Part shown: positions 47,109-59,360 of the stretch, one piece after another
Layout of the letters: each line of letters opens with the position of its first letter
How positions within the stretch are numbered: position 1 is the stretch's first letter
NCBI GenBank assembly: GCA_021904315.1
Contig: CM038910.1
Coordinates: forward strand, 22,268,256 to 22,332,255
Length of the DNA stretch: 64,000 nt
Source: Sphagnum magellanicum
Lineage: Eukaryota; Streptophyta; Sphagnopsida; Sphagnales; Sphagnaceae
Reading direction: 5' to 3'
The notes under the pieces: generated by a model
What the model was told of the DNA's origin: nothing
The model's input: the letters and a program-made list of their open reading frames with translations, nothing else
Database searches by the model: none
Translations under genes and position numbers: made by a program

Positions 47109-47700
47109 CTTTCCTTCATCAAAAGAAAAGGTCAATGTCCTCATTGACATTTAAAAATTATTTCTTCAATGCAATTGCTTTCATTTGGATCCTTGGCCAT
47201 TAATTGTCGACTTTTGCAACAAGACCTTGTTTTAAGCTAATTCAGGTGTCCTCAAGTTCTAGAAATCATCTTTGAAGTGCAACAAAAAATGAGTAATGAA
47301 AAAATAACAGGAAGAGAAATAAGTTTTCCAACTTACAAAACAAGTTTTTTTTTCCCCTCTTTGGACCCCTCCTACTTTCAAACCTTGTAACTTTCTTATT
47401 TTTTATTCATTTTAAACAATTTAAAGTGCTATAAGAGCACCACCTAAAGTTTTATAAATCATCTTGGAACTTTAATAACAATATAACAACATACAAATAA
47501 TTTTGTGGGTGTTTGGGAACCAGCCTTTGTAGGATTTGGCGGTTTTTTTAAAGTTTTTGAACCCCTCTACTTTGAGGGGCCATAGCTTTTTTAATTTTTA
47601 ATTTTTTTTGACGATTTTTAGTGCACCATATATGTCAATAGAAGGGGTTAAAGTTTTGTTCATTCACAAAAAATAATGGAACCCTCCCTTTGGATTTGGT
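47109..47700. other. Gene-free stretch with short internal duplication
   Basis: GGACCCCTCCTACTTTCAAA near 47364 and GAACCCCTCTACTTTGAGGG near 47560 are related and each is followed by a GTAACTTTCTT/CATAGCTTTTT-like phrase. This suggests remnants of another LTR-like repeat. Confidence 0.3.
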
Positions 47701-47710
47701 TTGCTTTGAG

Positions 47711-48499
47711 CACTTAAGTGTTAAAGTTGTAATTCAATTGCAACTTAATTTCCAACTAATAAACAACTAAATGATTTAACCCATATGTTTTGTTTTTTGA
47801 ATCTCATGTTACAAACTATATAAAGAAGGTTTGTTCTTATATGTTTTCACATTAAAATACATGTGCCATTTTGAGATGAATTTTAAAAAACTTAACCCAA
47901 AGGCAAAACATAAAATACAAAATAAAATTTCATGGCTATTCTTTAATGCACTTAATCTTGTGCTTTCCTACCTACTTACCTACCTAGGTAAGTAAGTAGG
48001 TCCTATTTTTCTACCTACCTATGTAAGTAGGTAGCTCTTAGATAGAAACGTAGGTATGTAGGTCATAAGACCTATTAACCTATTTACGTATGGTTATGTA
48101 CAACCTACCTAGCTATTAAAATATATATTTATAAATTTTCCAAAATCCAATTAATATGCCAATTGCCAATTTTTGATTATGTCACATGTCATAACCATCA
48201 TTAACAATCATAATGGATGATGGAGAATAATATTTTGAAAAAATAATAAATTTTATGTCCAAAAATCTTCATAATGCCACATGTCAATTTTTAATAGATG
48301 GATGATAATCAATGACATCAACATGACATCATAGGTGCAATTATAATGGAGTTGCATAGTAATTGAAAACGAGTTGTTTTGACTAAGTTGCAATTGAGTT
48401 GCAATGAGTTGTACCATATATATAGTGAATTGCAAATGTCCTTTACAATTCAAAAATTGAGTTGCAAGGCCAGTTGCAAAACACCTTTTTTTCATAGTG
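47711..48499. mobile_element. CACTA-like element D, short relative of the hAT-nested element; left end uncertain
   Basis: The right end, read inward, is CACTATGAAAAAAAGGTG followed by TTTTGCAACTGGCCTTGCAA. The interior follows 8755-9480 of the nested element in order: TTTAACCCATA; AACTTAACCCAAA; CCTACCTACTTACCTACC arrays with TAGGTAAGTAAGTAGG; AATTAATATGCCA; GTCACATGTCATAACCATC; then AGTTGCAA repeats. A left end near 47711 (CACTTAAG) is a guess, and no target duplication was confirmed. Confidence 0.55.
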
Positions 48500-49495
48500 A
48501 ATGTCCATAGTATTTTCAAGATTGTAGCCTTTTTTGCATCACTCAATCCATTTGATCTGCAATCCATTTGATTTTAAGGTATTTAATTATCATAAGACTT
48601 GTAGTTATCTTGTGCATTTTATGAAAATTTTCAACCAAATGCACAATTCAAATTGATGTTAAAACACAACTTACTAGATAATAGGGCATGTGAATAAAAG
48701 GCTAAACTACTAAGTCCAATAGGTCATTGATGTTGGGTTATGTTTTAGTCCTATGTTTCAACCCAACAAATGGTCGCAACTATGTTTAATGAAATGTTAT
48801 TTCAAAAGATAATGCTTTGCAAATGACAAGGTGAAAAGTTTGCCCATAGATCTATAGGTTTAAAAAAAATTTCCCAACAAGATTTTCATGTTTGTTCCTT
48901 TATTCTAATGCCTCATCTAAGTCAAGTGACAAACAAATAGATCAATCATTACATGTGGCAATTGATCCATCTCATTATCAACATTGATTTCTTCATAATG
49001 TATATAATCTTTCAATTACCAAACCTTTAATATTTCAATGCAAGGCAATCCAACAACAATCAATTTTTGGCATTGTATTTTCAAATTACATAATGGTTTT
49101 CATTCAATACAACATCATAAGAAAATGTGATGTTCATTGTAATTTGACATTAATGTAATATGTACATTTGAGTGTTAATGCCTATTTGTCATAGGAAAAA
49201 TTATAATATGATGCAATGGGATCACGAGTGACACACGTCTTGAAACAATGAAATCACTATGCAAATTAAATAGGAAAAAAGGGAACATTTTAACCCTTCA
49301 TGGGTTGGCTTCAATTTGTTAACGCGAATTGCTTAAAATTTTTCATACTTGTAAGCAAAAGTTTCTATTCATGATGATGGCACACAAAACCATGAAACAC
49401 CACATCCACATCATCATTTTTCTTCATTGCAAGATCATTTTGAACACAACAAAAGCATATAGTGACATAAAGTTGTGAGCTAAATTTGTAAGGAA
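48500..49495. other. Gene-free stretch
   Basis: AT-rich; no feature recognised. Confidence 0.3.
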
Positions 49496-49499
49496 GAGA

Positions 49500-49525
49500 A
49501 ACACACACACACACACACACACACA
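49500..49525. repeat. (CA)n microsatellite
   Basis: Thirteen AC units in a row. Confidence 0.9.
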
Positions 49526-49529
49526 AATG

Positions 49530-51710
49530 TGAAGTGCTATTTTGTAATGCCAAAGTTAACAAAAAAATTTGGGTTGTGGAGTTGCAGGAATACTCAAGAT
49601 TGACTCCATTCAAGATCAAATCCTAACACCAATGTTTGGGCCTAACTAGATTCTTGGTGGCTTTGTTCCATTAGATAGCAATTTGAGAAAGAGATCATTT
49701 TCAGGAGCAATTTATGTTTATGTTGAAGAGGCAACATTAGCGAAGCTTTGTTTCTTTTGCCTTCATGCATGGTGCAAAACAAGGAACACTTTGAAAAAAT
49801 GTCAATTTGTGTGCATGTTTTTGAGGTGTGCAACTTCGTTAATTTTGATCATGTTGGATGCCAATCCAGCAGTAGTACTTTGAGCACAAGCACTTACTAA
49901 TTGTTTGTAACAAGAAGCAACATGGTTGGCTCACTTTTTCATCATCAGAAGGACTTGTTTGAAGTAATTGTAGACTTCTTGTGAAGTGTATTCTAGATGC
50001 AACTGGAGTTGCGTATGAGGAGCTTTTTGGAGTTGTAATAATATGTAGATGACCGAATCTCACAACCTGCCCTTGCAAAAGTAGTGCAATTGGTATCCCC
50101 TTAGGCTTTTCTTTCACGATAGAGTTGTCTTTGAAGTTGGCCCATCTTTGTGCAATTTAGGTGAGAAATTTAGTTTCATCTGCTGTTTTCTTTCCTGTGA
50201 ACTGTTTTCATCCTGACTTCTCATTTAGTCCCCAGTTTTGGCGAAACTGGGACCTAGTAACCCCAGTTTGGGGTACTTTAGGCATAACTCTAACAACATC
50301 TGGATCCCTATTACAAAGGTTTCATGAGGGAGTTACATCCCTTGGTTTTCCTGTTTCCCAAACATATCCTTTTCTTCTGGGTCATTTGAAGATAGCCATA
50401 AACTGGGCATGAAACTGAGGATGGGAAGGGGGATGAGACTGGGGAGGACTTTGCACATAACTTTTTTTTACTGGAATCAGCTATTGTTTTTAGGTTTAGA
50501 GTTGGGATTCAGGTTCTCTTGGGCTCAGATTTTCAGCAAAAAGAGGCAGAGCATGTACACAGCACACTAGTGTAACCGAGTCAACCTTCAGTGCACGGTT
50601 GACACTTTTGCATTGGGGTCCAGTTCTGTAGGTACCTAACCACAGTGGGTGGGTGGGTTGGTGGGTAGCTGAGGTTCTGTATATTGACCATGTCACTCAT
50701 TTATTCCTCAGGTTCTCAATAGGTTCCCAATAATGTGTTCCCAATAGAACCCCACTTTTTTCCAATATCCATTGCCTAAAGTTCTCTTGTAAACTATCTA
50801 TATAGCTAGCCCCAAGGAGATGACTACATTATATGGATTTTGAGAGTGCAAAAAGTTTGATCAATTTGATTTTAATTATAATTTTTTGTCCTTATGGGCC
50901 AATCAAAAAAGTCCATCACCAACCAAAAAAACAAAAGGAAAACCTGCCTAAGTAATGCGTGTCTGCTAATATGCAAGATTCAAACTGTATATAGAATTAA
51001 TTGTTGCGGTTTGTGCACCCTGAAGAAAATCCAAGAAGTGAATGTACTGAAAGCTCCAAATTCTTTGTCTATTGCATGCAACAAGTAAATACTATTTCAC
51101 AAGGGCAACTCTTACAAATACTCCAACGGCACTGATTTGAACAATCTCATTGGCCACAATCTTTTTCCATTTGCACAAGCCTATTTCACAGAGGCCCCCA
51201 TTATTACATTTGTGTACACCTATTTTCTAGACTAATTCCAGTGACGAGTATTCAAAACTGGTATGTGAGGGGTTTTTTGGAGCCCTTTATACAGTTGTCC
51301 ATGGACCATTCCAAAGACAATTTCAGAAATAACTACTTCATTTTCAAGCCTAATTACTTTATTTATTTCTTAATTACTACATCCATTTCCTATTAACTTT
51401 TTAAATAATTATCTCTCACTTTTCCTAATAACTACCTTGTTTTTGTAACTATCTTACTGTTTTTCCCTATCCACCAACATAGATATGAAAAAATAAATTA
51501 ACATGTGTATTCTCATGTCCATGAAATGTATATTAATTTAAATTAAAACTGAAATTGACATAAATAATGATGAATTATTAAAAACCATATGAAAACATAA
51601 GAAATTAAAAATAAAAATAAAAAATTGATCGTCACTGGTAGCAACGCAAAGCTCAAATAATATAAACACTTTTTGTCTGTATACAAACAAGCTTTAAAAT
51701 TGAGCTTTGG
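49530..51710. other. Less AT-rich stretch without recognised gene
   Basis: Base composition is more balanced than in the first 49 kb. Several 60-90-codon frames overlap on both strands at 49.6-50.7 kb. None carries a motif I recognise, and the opposing frames cannot all be real. Low-copy gene-flanking DNA is the likeliest reading. Confidence 0.35.
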
Positions 51711-51715
51711 GTACT

Positions 51716-51742
51716 CCCCCCCCCCCCCCCCCCCCCCCCCCC
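51716..51742 (+). repeat. Poly-C tract of 27 bases
   Basis: Uninterrupted C run (a G run on the other strand). Confidence 0.88.
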
Positions 51743-52023
51743 TATCCCCTCACAAACTAATCAACATGAATCACACTATAATGGACTATATGTCTGCAAA
51801 GGCTCTAGGAATTGTTGTTTCATTCTGCAGTCTTCACTTTGGTGCAAAGTGTGGCCTGGCCATGCAATGCTGTGCACCATGTAATGATATGTTATTGGCA
51901 GCGAGTTATTATTAAATCAACAGTTCCACATGTCCATTTCCCTTTGTATTTTTTTCTTTCTCTCTGATCACAAAAATTTAATGGTTCAGACACTTTTTTT
52001 GCTCCCTCTGCTCCCCACTGTTA

Positions 52024-52412
52024 GTTATTATTTAAAAAAACCTTCATAATGAAAACTTAGTTTTAAAAAAAAAATGCAAACTTAATAAGCCCCCACTTTT
52101 ATTATTTAAAAAAAACTTCATAATGAAAACTTAGTTTTTTTTAAACAAAAAAAATGAAAACTTAATTTCGAAAAAAAAAACTGGAAACTTAATAAGCCCC
52201 CACCGTTATTATTTTAAAAACCTTCATAAAGAAAACCTAGTTAAGAAAAAAATAAAAAATGCAAACTTAATTTTGATAAAAAAAATGAAAATTTAATAAG
52301 CTCCCACTATTATTACTTAAAAAACCTTCATAATGAAAAATTAGTTTTTAAAAATAAAATGAAAAATTAATTTTGAAAAAAATAAAATGCAAACTTAATA
52401 ACCCCCCAATAA
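52024..52412 (+). repeat. Tandem repeat, unit about 104 bp
   Basis: CTTAATAAGCCCCCAC-like ends recur at 52081, 52188, 52291 and 52394. Each is preceded by ACCTTCATAATGAAAACTTA-like and A-rich blocks. Spacing is 107, 103 and 103 bp. Confidence 0.8.
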
Positions 52413-52881
52413 CATTATTGGGTCATTGTGACATCTTTGGTGGAGACTTGAGAGCTTCCTAGAAGTCAAGAAATTTATATTTGAAAAACAAAGTTTGGGG
52501 AGAATAATATTTTAAAGCTGGGTAAGTAAACAAGGCTGGTAGTCTCTTCAATTGATATGCAAAACTGCTGAATTCAGAGCAAATACTTCCTAATGTTGTC
52601 AGGCACACAGTACAATACATAATAATACTTCCCAGCTAACAAGATCCCAGAGACAAACTAGAGATGACAAGGTTTGGAGTGTGGGCAGTAGGTAGTTAGT
52701 GGGTCATGTTTTGTTTTTCTTATTCTCCCCCTCAGACTCACAAAAAGTACATTGCCTTTTTATCACCAACCCAAATCAGAACCTCCTTTCTTTTTCTACC
52801 CTATTTGTGAAAGGTTATGAAAAGCAACAACAACATTGCAGCAAGGGGAGCAACAAACTTGTTCCCTCTATGTGTCTGGGC

Positions 52882-53068
52882 TTTAACAATGTGTTCAAGA
52901 TTAAGTGTTAACAAAATGTTGATGCAATTGTTGATATGATGTTACAATGATATTGTAACACATTGTGCTGATTACAATGATAGATCATTGTATTACAATG
53001 TTATTATAATATCATATTAATGATTGATCAACATTTCATTAGCATTTAATTTTAAACACATTGTTAAA
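52882..53068. mobile_element. Foldback element or long hairpin, 187 bp
   Basis: The whole segment can fold on itself. The outer arms AACAATGTGTTCAAGATTAA and AACAATGTGTTTAAAATTAA (the latter read on the minus strand) continue with AAAATGTTGAT/GAAATGTTGAT, about 33 matches in 39. The centre is TTACAATGATAGATCATTGTA. This fits a foldback MITE; a small-RNA precursor is an alternative. It is non-coding. Confidence 0.65.
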
Positions 53069-53352
53069 ATGTTGTAAAAACACAAATACATGGAATGGAC
53101 AAGTTTGTGATACAATCTTCATTCACCATAATCATAAACCTTAGGATAAGGTATGTAACTAATTTGAAAGCTAGTGGTGATAGTTGTTAGATGTTACATC
53201 TACAAATCCCCTTATAGCTCTCCATTGCACCAGCCTTTTAAAAAACAAAAAACCCTATCTGTATACAGAAAATGGTTATAGTATTAGTGTACTAATAATA
53301 TATGGAGGGTTTATGATTTAGAATAGGCTTGTGTGGGTGTGAAGAAAAAAAA

Positions 53353-53712
53353 AGTTATGACCAACAAAATTGCTTGAATTGGTGGTTGAAATTTATTTTC
53401 GATGTTATCTTGAGCGAACTAATAGTTAAATGTGTAATAAGGTTTGATAGGTTTGTGAGAAATTTAGAAGACCAATGGAAAATCGTAGAAAGGGACCATT
53501 ATTTTAAATGTTCAAAATAGGGTTAAGTGGAGGCACGAAGATTTATTTATTTAATTATTTATTTCAAGCCAATGGGATTGCTTCATTAGGTGCTTTGAAT
53601 TTGTTGTCTTAATTATCTTTAGTGAATAAAGAGTGAACAATAATAATGTGTAATTGGTAGCTATTTACAGATAGGGTAAATCTTGCACATTACATTACCA
53701 CTTGTGCACTTT
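53353..53712. repeat. Dispersed repeat, copy 2 (relative at 12845-13170)
   Basis: Same orientation as the first copy, ending GCTATTTACAGATAGGGT and CCACTTGTGCAC. A frame here reads IRFDRFVRNLEDQWKIVERD, which looks protein-like, so the family may descend from a coding element. Confidence 0.6.
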
Positions 53713-53784
53713 GGTTCTAGGAAGATTTTTTTACCCTGTGCAAACTTAGAAGAAGGGAGACCATTTCTCTCCCACACTAGGCTA

Positions 53785-53807
53785 CTTCTTCTTCTTCTTC
53801 TTCTTCA
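53785..53807 (+). repeat. (CTT)n microsatellite
   Basis: Seven to eight CTT units. Confidence 0.85.
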
Positions 53808-54736
53808 CCAGTTTGCTCTACAACTGCAGTTTTTAAATTTGCAACAGCTTTCTACTCCACTTAGCAGCCTTTATCATAAGCCATTGCGTCAGGGGATGGG
53901 ACTGCCTGGAAGTAATAGTACAAGCATAACTGCTGCTGGACATCCCCCACTTTGTTTTGGTTATAATATATATTAGTGTTGTAAATTTTTATTTTTATTT
54001 TTATTTTTTATTTTGGGGTTTTTGGACTTAGGTACACTCATCCTGTCTCTTTCTCAACAACTGAAAGAGTTGGGTAGGGCTTTTTTTCTTCTTTTTTTGA
54101 AATTTTATTTAGAATATTGGAAATTTTCAATGCTTTTTACATTGCCATAATTTTTTATTATAGTTCAATGGATGCCAGAGCAAGCAGCTGTTAAGCACAC
54201 TTTTATTAGATATTGGCAATTTCAAGGCTTGCATTTGCCATAATAATAATGGCAATGGATGTCAGTTGCCATTTTAGCACACAAACTTAATAGATATATT
54301 GGTAATTGCAATGATCAGATTGCCCAGAAAAACAATTTTGCCAATAATAATAATATGCTGAATGCCAAAGGTATTATTATGATCCATGTGAAAATTGGCT
54401 GCACCAGAAACCCTAACCATTATGAACAGGGAGGGGGTCTGTATACTGGAACTTATCAACATACAAAAACAAAGAAATAATTTTCAACAGATTAATACCT
54501 ACTAAATAAGTAACTTACTACTTACTTACAAGTTGCTAGATGCTAGCCAAGGAAGGCAGTAAAAAATAAAATAAAATAAAATCAATCGCAGGAGCCAAAA
54601 AAAAACTAATCTATCTACCTGTTACCCTAGTACCTTGGCAGCTTTTTACACATGTCTATCAATTAGTTAATTAATTTGGATTTTTTTTGAAAAATAAAAT
54701 GCTCATGAAGATTCAATATTTTTTTTCAATTTTTTA

Positions 54737-54738
<2 letters not shown>
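53808..54738. other. Gene-free stretch
   Basis: A/T runs and ATAAT motifs; no gene recognised. Confidence 0.3.

Positions 54739-54740
<2 letters not shown>

Positions 54741-54800
<60 letters not shown>
54741..54800. repeat. (AT)30 microsatellite
   Basis: Sixty bases of perfect alternating AT. The Ile/Tyr-repeat frame across it is an artefact. Confidence 0.95.
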
Positions 54801-54802
<2 letters not shown>

Positions 54803-55330
54803 AAATTTTTTTGGAAATAATATAATTAGTGTGATAATGGGCCAATGATTTTTTTGGGACAAAAGCTTGCCATTTCACTATATAAAAAAAGTCCCAAGCA
54901 ACAACATAAATGGTCAAGGGAACTTTTTGGAAAATTTTCAAAAGAATCACCACATTTTGAGGAAGAGAAAAGTTATGAAATCATCAAGAAATTTTTGAAG
55001 GATGTGGGCAGATTTCTAGCTTTCTTTTTTTGAAATCGCCATATTTATGTAGCTAATAAATAAAATAGCTTCTAGTGGTTAGCCAACATGTAATTGAATG
55101 AATAGGATTTCTAGATTTTCTTCTACTTCTCTCTCTCTCTCTTTTTTGGTAGCAAGAGATGTGGCTAAATATCCTCTTGTTTCTAGTTGAAAAAAGAATA
55201 CACACACATTATTAAATTATTGGTTTTTCAAAATTTATTTATTTATTTATTTAGCTTTGGGGGAAACAAACTCCCAAAAGAAAAGCTCTCTTTTCTAAGT
55301 TCTAAGTTCTAACTCATGAGAGTAACAACA
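54801..55330. other. Gene-free stretch
   Basis: Short simple repeats (CT near 55130, ATTT near 55235). No recognisable gene. Confidence 0.3.
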
Positions 55331-55335
55331 ACACA

Positions 55336-55425
55336 GGGGGGGGGGGGGGAGGGGGCCGACCGTGTGACCCTTCCTTCCTTCCTTCCCTTCCTCCTCCCTC
55401 CCTCCTTCCCCCCTCCCCACGAGGC
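55336..55425 (+). repeat. G14 tract followed by CTTCC/CCTCC low-complexity sequence
   Basis: Fourteen G at 55336-55349, then CCTTCCTTCC and CTCCCTCC units to about 55420. Confidence 0.85.
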
Positions 55426-55752
55426 CTGTGAGGATGATGGGCTACTCTAGATGCCATAAAGTCTGTCCTGCCAACTATGATGGGAGATATTCCTTGCCTT
55501 TATTATTCTCACAGACTGCACCAAAGTGCACACACAAACACCCCCACCCCCTCTATTCCTTGAAACCGCAAGTGCACACACCTGGGAATCCCATTAATTT
55601 TGAATTGTTTGGCGGGGCAAAAATGAACCTAGTGAGCACCAACCCCAGAGATTTTAAACAGCAGCACACGTCTGTACTGGCTTAATGAGTACTTACTTAC
55701 CACATGCACAGATTCCATTTAGGCACACGTTTACATGATCTTGTTAGCCGCC

Positions 55753-55779
55753 AATGAATGAATGAATGAATGAATGAAT
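55753..55779 (+). repeat. (AATG)n microsatellite
   Basis: Six to seven AATG units. Confidence 0.85.
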
Positions 55780-57115
55780 TATGAAGAAGCTTAATCTAGG
55801 GTTGACCTTGTAGCCTAGTAAGTAGTAGATATGGTTTTTAGGGTTTGTTTTCAAAAATGAAACCCCTTCTTCCCCTGCTGCAAGCATCCTGAAAATCCAT
55901 CCCTCGCTTGCTGGCTTGCTTCCTTCCTTCCTTCATCAGAGAAATGCCTCTTTCTCTAGAAAGCAGGAATTTGATGTAAGTCTTTTTTTTTGGTTTCGTA
56001 AATAAGGTGGCAAGGCAAGTGGAGTTGACTAATCATGTCCCAGGACCACTCTCGGAAGCTGCTGAAACAAAAAGTGAGCCGACAATGTGAGGTTTTAGTG
56101 GTCCGGGTTGAGAAATGAGGAATGGGGGAGGGGAGACTGGTAGTTTGAACCATGTCCATTCATCCAATGCACACCATTATCATTATCTGCCCTGCCCCCC
56201 AAATTTTAAAAAAATTTTAAAAATTTCATCCTTTTCATCACCCTAAAGTGGAGGCAAGATCAACACGAGCAGGTCAGGCCAAGAAGGAGGGGATCATGGC
56301 TTGCAACAAAGTCAAGCCTTCCGTGCAGATTTGTTTCTCTTTCATTTTGTTTATTAAACGTGGACAAAATTAACCCACAATCACGAAGTCAAGCATTGTG
56401 GGTTAGATTATATTGTTTAGCTTGTTAATTTGCTTATTAAACATGTAAACAATTTACCACCTCCCCCCCCCCTAATCACAAAGTCAATTATTGTGAGCAG
56501 ATTTTGTTTGGCTTAAATTGCTTAATATTAAACTCGTACAACATTAACTTCCTATCACAAACTTGAGCGCCATATGTATATGTTGTTCAGCTTTTCCATT
56601 TGCTTATTAAACATGCACAAAGATTAACCCCTTCACCAAAGTCAAGCATTGTATGTATATTTTGTTTGGCCTTTCATTTGCGGTTTTATTTAACATGTAC
56701 AAAATTAACCCCCACACTAAAGTTGAGCATTGTGGGGGTATATTTGGATTAGCTTTTATTTGGATAATGTAGTGTTTAAGTTTACAAACAAACTTGCAAA
56801 CAAATTAATAACTTGTCTATCCCGGAGGAAGAAACTAGTTTAAATACCTTTCTAGCAAATGATAATCTACCGCTCCATTAGCACGTAACTTAACCATGGT
56901 ATAACCCCACAAGTCAAGAACAAAACAAAACAATAGCTTTTTAGGTGTAATTAATTCAGTCCCAACCATAGGTACCAAAAAAAAGTTCCCTTAACTAAGC
57001 CTGCCCCTTTTTTCTTCCTTGTTCTCTGAGTCTTCTTCACTTGCAGGTGGTGGTCTTGATAGGGAGTAGTCCCAGCCCTGTTTTCATTGGCGAAGTTTAG
57101 CCAAAAAGAGAAATT
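55780..57115. other. Gene-free stretch with short diverged repeats
   Basis: Between 56330 and 56760 the phrase TTTGCTTATTAAACATGTAC followed by AAATTAACC and then AAAGTCAAGCATTGTG recurs four times at about 100-130 bp, an old tandem array. No gene recognised. Confidence 0.45.
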
Positions 57116-57119
57116 TAAA

Positions 57120-57345
57120 ATTCACATAAATGAAAGTGCTTTTGGAAGGTTTTTAATCACCAGAAGTGAGGGGAAAATACAGTAAGTTTGTTTTGGCCAT
57201 ATTTCTACATTTAGTTAAAATTTTCTGTAGCCAAAAATGCAGAAGGATGATTAAAATATTGGTACTTCATATCTAGGGTTTACAGCCCTATTTTAGCTAA
57301 ATATTCCTAAAGGGTGATCGCCACTTTGGCTACAAACAAAAAATT
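57120..57345 (+). repeat. Dispersed repeat, copy 1 (relative at 61465-61680)
   Basis: Shared ordered blocks are AGTGAGGGGAAAATA versus AATGAGGGGAAAATA; GCAGAAGGATGATTAA versus ATAGAAGGATGATTAA; CTTCATATCT; and GGCTACAAACAAAAA. Same orientation. Confidence 0.7.
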
Positions 57346-57369
57346 TCCTAATATAAAACAACACTTAAG

Positions 57370-58080
57370 TGTCGAGACCCAAAAAGTTTACCCTGTCGGG
57401 CAGAGCGCAAGAGGACTGGCTGTAACCGGTTGTGACTAGGTAAGAGCAAATCTTGCGAAGGCACGGAAATTCACGGGCAGCCTCAGGACTTAATTAAGGA
57501 CTAGTAGTTGCGCGCGGTCCCATACTAGTTGCTCACCAAAAACTTCCAGGCATAATCGAGTCTAACCGTCAGATCTACAATCCAGCGGTCCAGTTCAGCT
57601 GTACCTTTGTAGCGTAATTTCATGTACACCACTGGCCCCACCAGTTGGCAGGTGTGCACGGATGGTAGGGGGTAGGGTGTAGGGGGTAGGGGTAGGATAG
57701 GGGTCGGGTAAAACATGGATTGCCAATTTGGACAAGCTACATTGCCTATTTTACACTGCCGTTGGATTCTATAGTTCGCGATCCACGCCGTTGATTTGGA
57801 TAAAATATTGTTGGGTTGGGGGAACTTCGCAGAGAACAGGCGCCGTGGATGTTAATCTCAGGGACCATAAATGAGCCGTTGGATGTGGGCTGTTGGGGAC
57901 AGTCTATTTAATACGGGTCGCTGACATGTTACAGTCCGTAATTTGACATAATTGGCGTAATTGGCGTAATGACTCCTTCTTAGTTAGGTTCGTAATGCCT
58001 ACTTCTGCTGGACCGTCGTGATCATCTCATTTATTGGATGGACGGTTCCAAGTGACCGTGCCGCCCCTCCCCTTCTTTGG
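57370..58080. promoter_or_regulatory. CpG-rich, gene-edge-like region
   Basis: CpG dinucleotides are dense here and nearly absent in most of the window. Several motifs of the form CCGTTGGAT or ACCGTCAGATC occur (about 57563, 57762, 57872, with a related CCGTTGATTTGGAT at 57788). CCGTTGGAT-like motifs are frequent in gene-proximal plant DNA. The region could be an unmethylated promoter or 5' flank of a gene I cannot see. No coding exon is recognised next to it. Confidence 0.35.
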
Positions 58081-59035
58081 CTGGCACAGAATAATTACTT
58101 TTTTTGGGGGCCTACGGCCTTTTGCCTGTCTCATTGAAGGCGTGATTTGGGTGCTAAAAGTCAGTAACATGTAACTTTCCTTTTTTTACCATTATGTCGG
58201 TCTGTATGGTATATTTTTCTTTTTTAAAAAAAATTATTGGTAGGCTACGTAACTTTTTATTGAACTTTTTAAAAAAAATTAACAAAAAAAGAAAAAGAAA
58301 TTAATCAGTTTCCTCTGAGACACTCTCAGTGACTTATTATACCTTATGTGTCGGTGGGCCCCGCTTAATAAAATGAGTTTTCAGGAAACAAAAATTAATT
58401 TGGAATCCCCCAAATAACAAAGGCTACTGTGCTGTGCTGCTTATACTATCGTACAAAAAATCTTTTATTTTTTCCTGGGTGAAATGCAATTAATTCACAC
58501 TGTATTGAAAATAATGTATAAATCCCCAGGCTAGTTTGTGATGCAATTTTCATGTTTTCAAAAATTGAAGGAAAGTAAATGAAAATAAAGAAAATTATAA
58601 ATAAGTTTCTATGTAGTCCTACTGTCAAAAAGAAGGAAAAAAAAAGGCTTTCCATATCAGCAACTTCATGTCTACTAGAGTTAAGCTAAGGCAAAGGTTG
58701 GAAGTGAAGTGAGTTATTTTGAAAGTTGAATAGAGTTATGCTTAACCCTAAACATTAGGGTGAACCGATTTGGTCTGCTTTTCCATGTCTTTTCTTTTGG
58801 TTTTTTTGTTTTTTTCCTCCTCATTTTCTCACATTTAGGGTTTAAATCAATATTGGATTTGGCTTGCCATTGGGCATACTTTTACCCTTTCTTGTTAAGT
58901 TTGAAGCGATGTTTAATATCACCCATATTGGGATATTGGGGTATAACATTTAAAACTTAACACAAGACAAATTTTTCTACCGTACCTCTCTCTCCCCCTA
59001 AAGGTTCACACACACTCTCAAAATTTCAACAAAAT
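58081..59035. other. Gene-free stretch
   Basis: A/T runs (58210-58290) and no recognised gene. Confidence 0.3.
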
Positions 59036-59039
59036 GCAA

Positions 59040-59360
59040 GAATTGCACACACACACATTCACCATTGTTGCTCCAAATTGCAAAAACACAAAACCTCATC
59101 AATGTTGCTTCAAATCAAACACAAAGACTCACTATAGTTGCTTTGAATCACAAACGAAAACATAGCCATTGTTACAAATCACAAACACAAAGCTTCACCA
59201 CTACTATTGCAAATATAAAACATAAAACCTTGCAAGCACAGAGCTTCACTATCACTATTCCAAGTTGCAAACATAGAACGTCATTGCTACTACTCCAAAT
59301 CGCAAAGCCACTGCCTCACCATTGTGTTGCTCAAAATCACACAAACACAAAATAACCTCA
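59040..59360 (+). repeat. Degenerate minisatellite (CACCATTGTTGCTCCAAATC type)
   Basis: Units near 40 bp combine ACACAAAGCTTCACC, ATTGTTGCT and CCAAATCGCAAA variants, repeated about seven times with drift. The 96-codon frame over it is rich in Thr/His/Gln because of the repeat. Confidence 0.65.

Noticed and set aside
49642-50696. Cluster of overlapping 60-90-codon frames on both strands
   Set aside because: No recognisable motif, opposing frames contradict one another, and no consistent splice structure was found.
54726-54953. Frame with an Ile/Tyr repeat
   Set aside because: It is a translation of the (AT)30 microsatellite.
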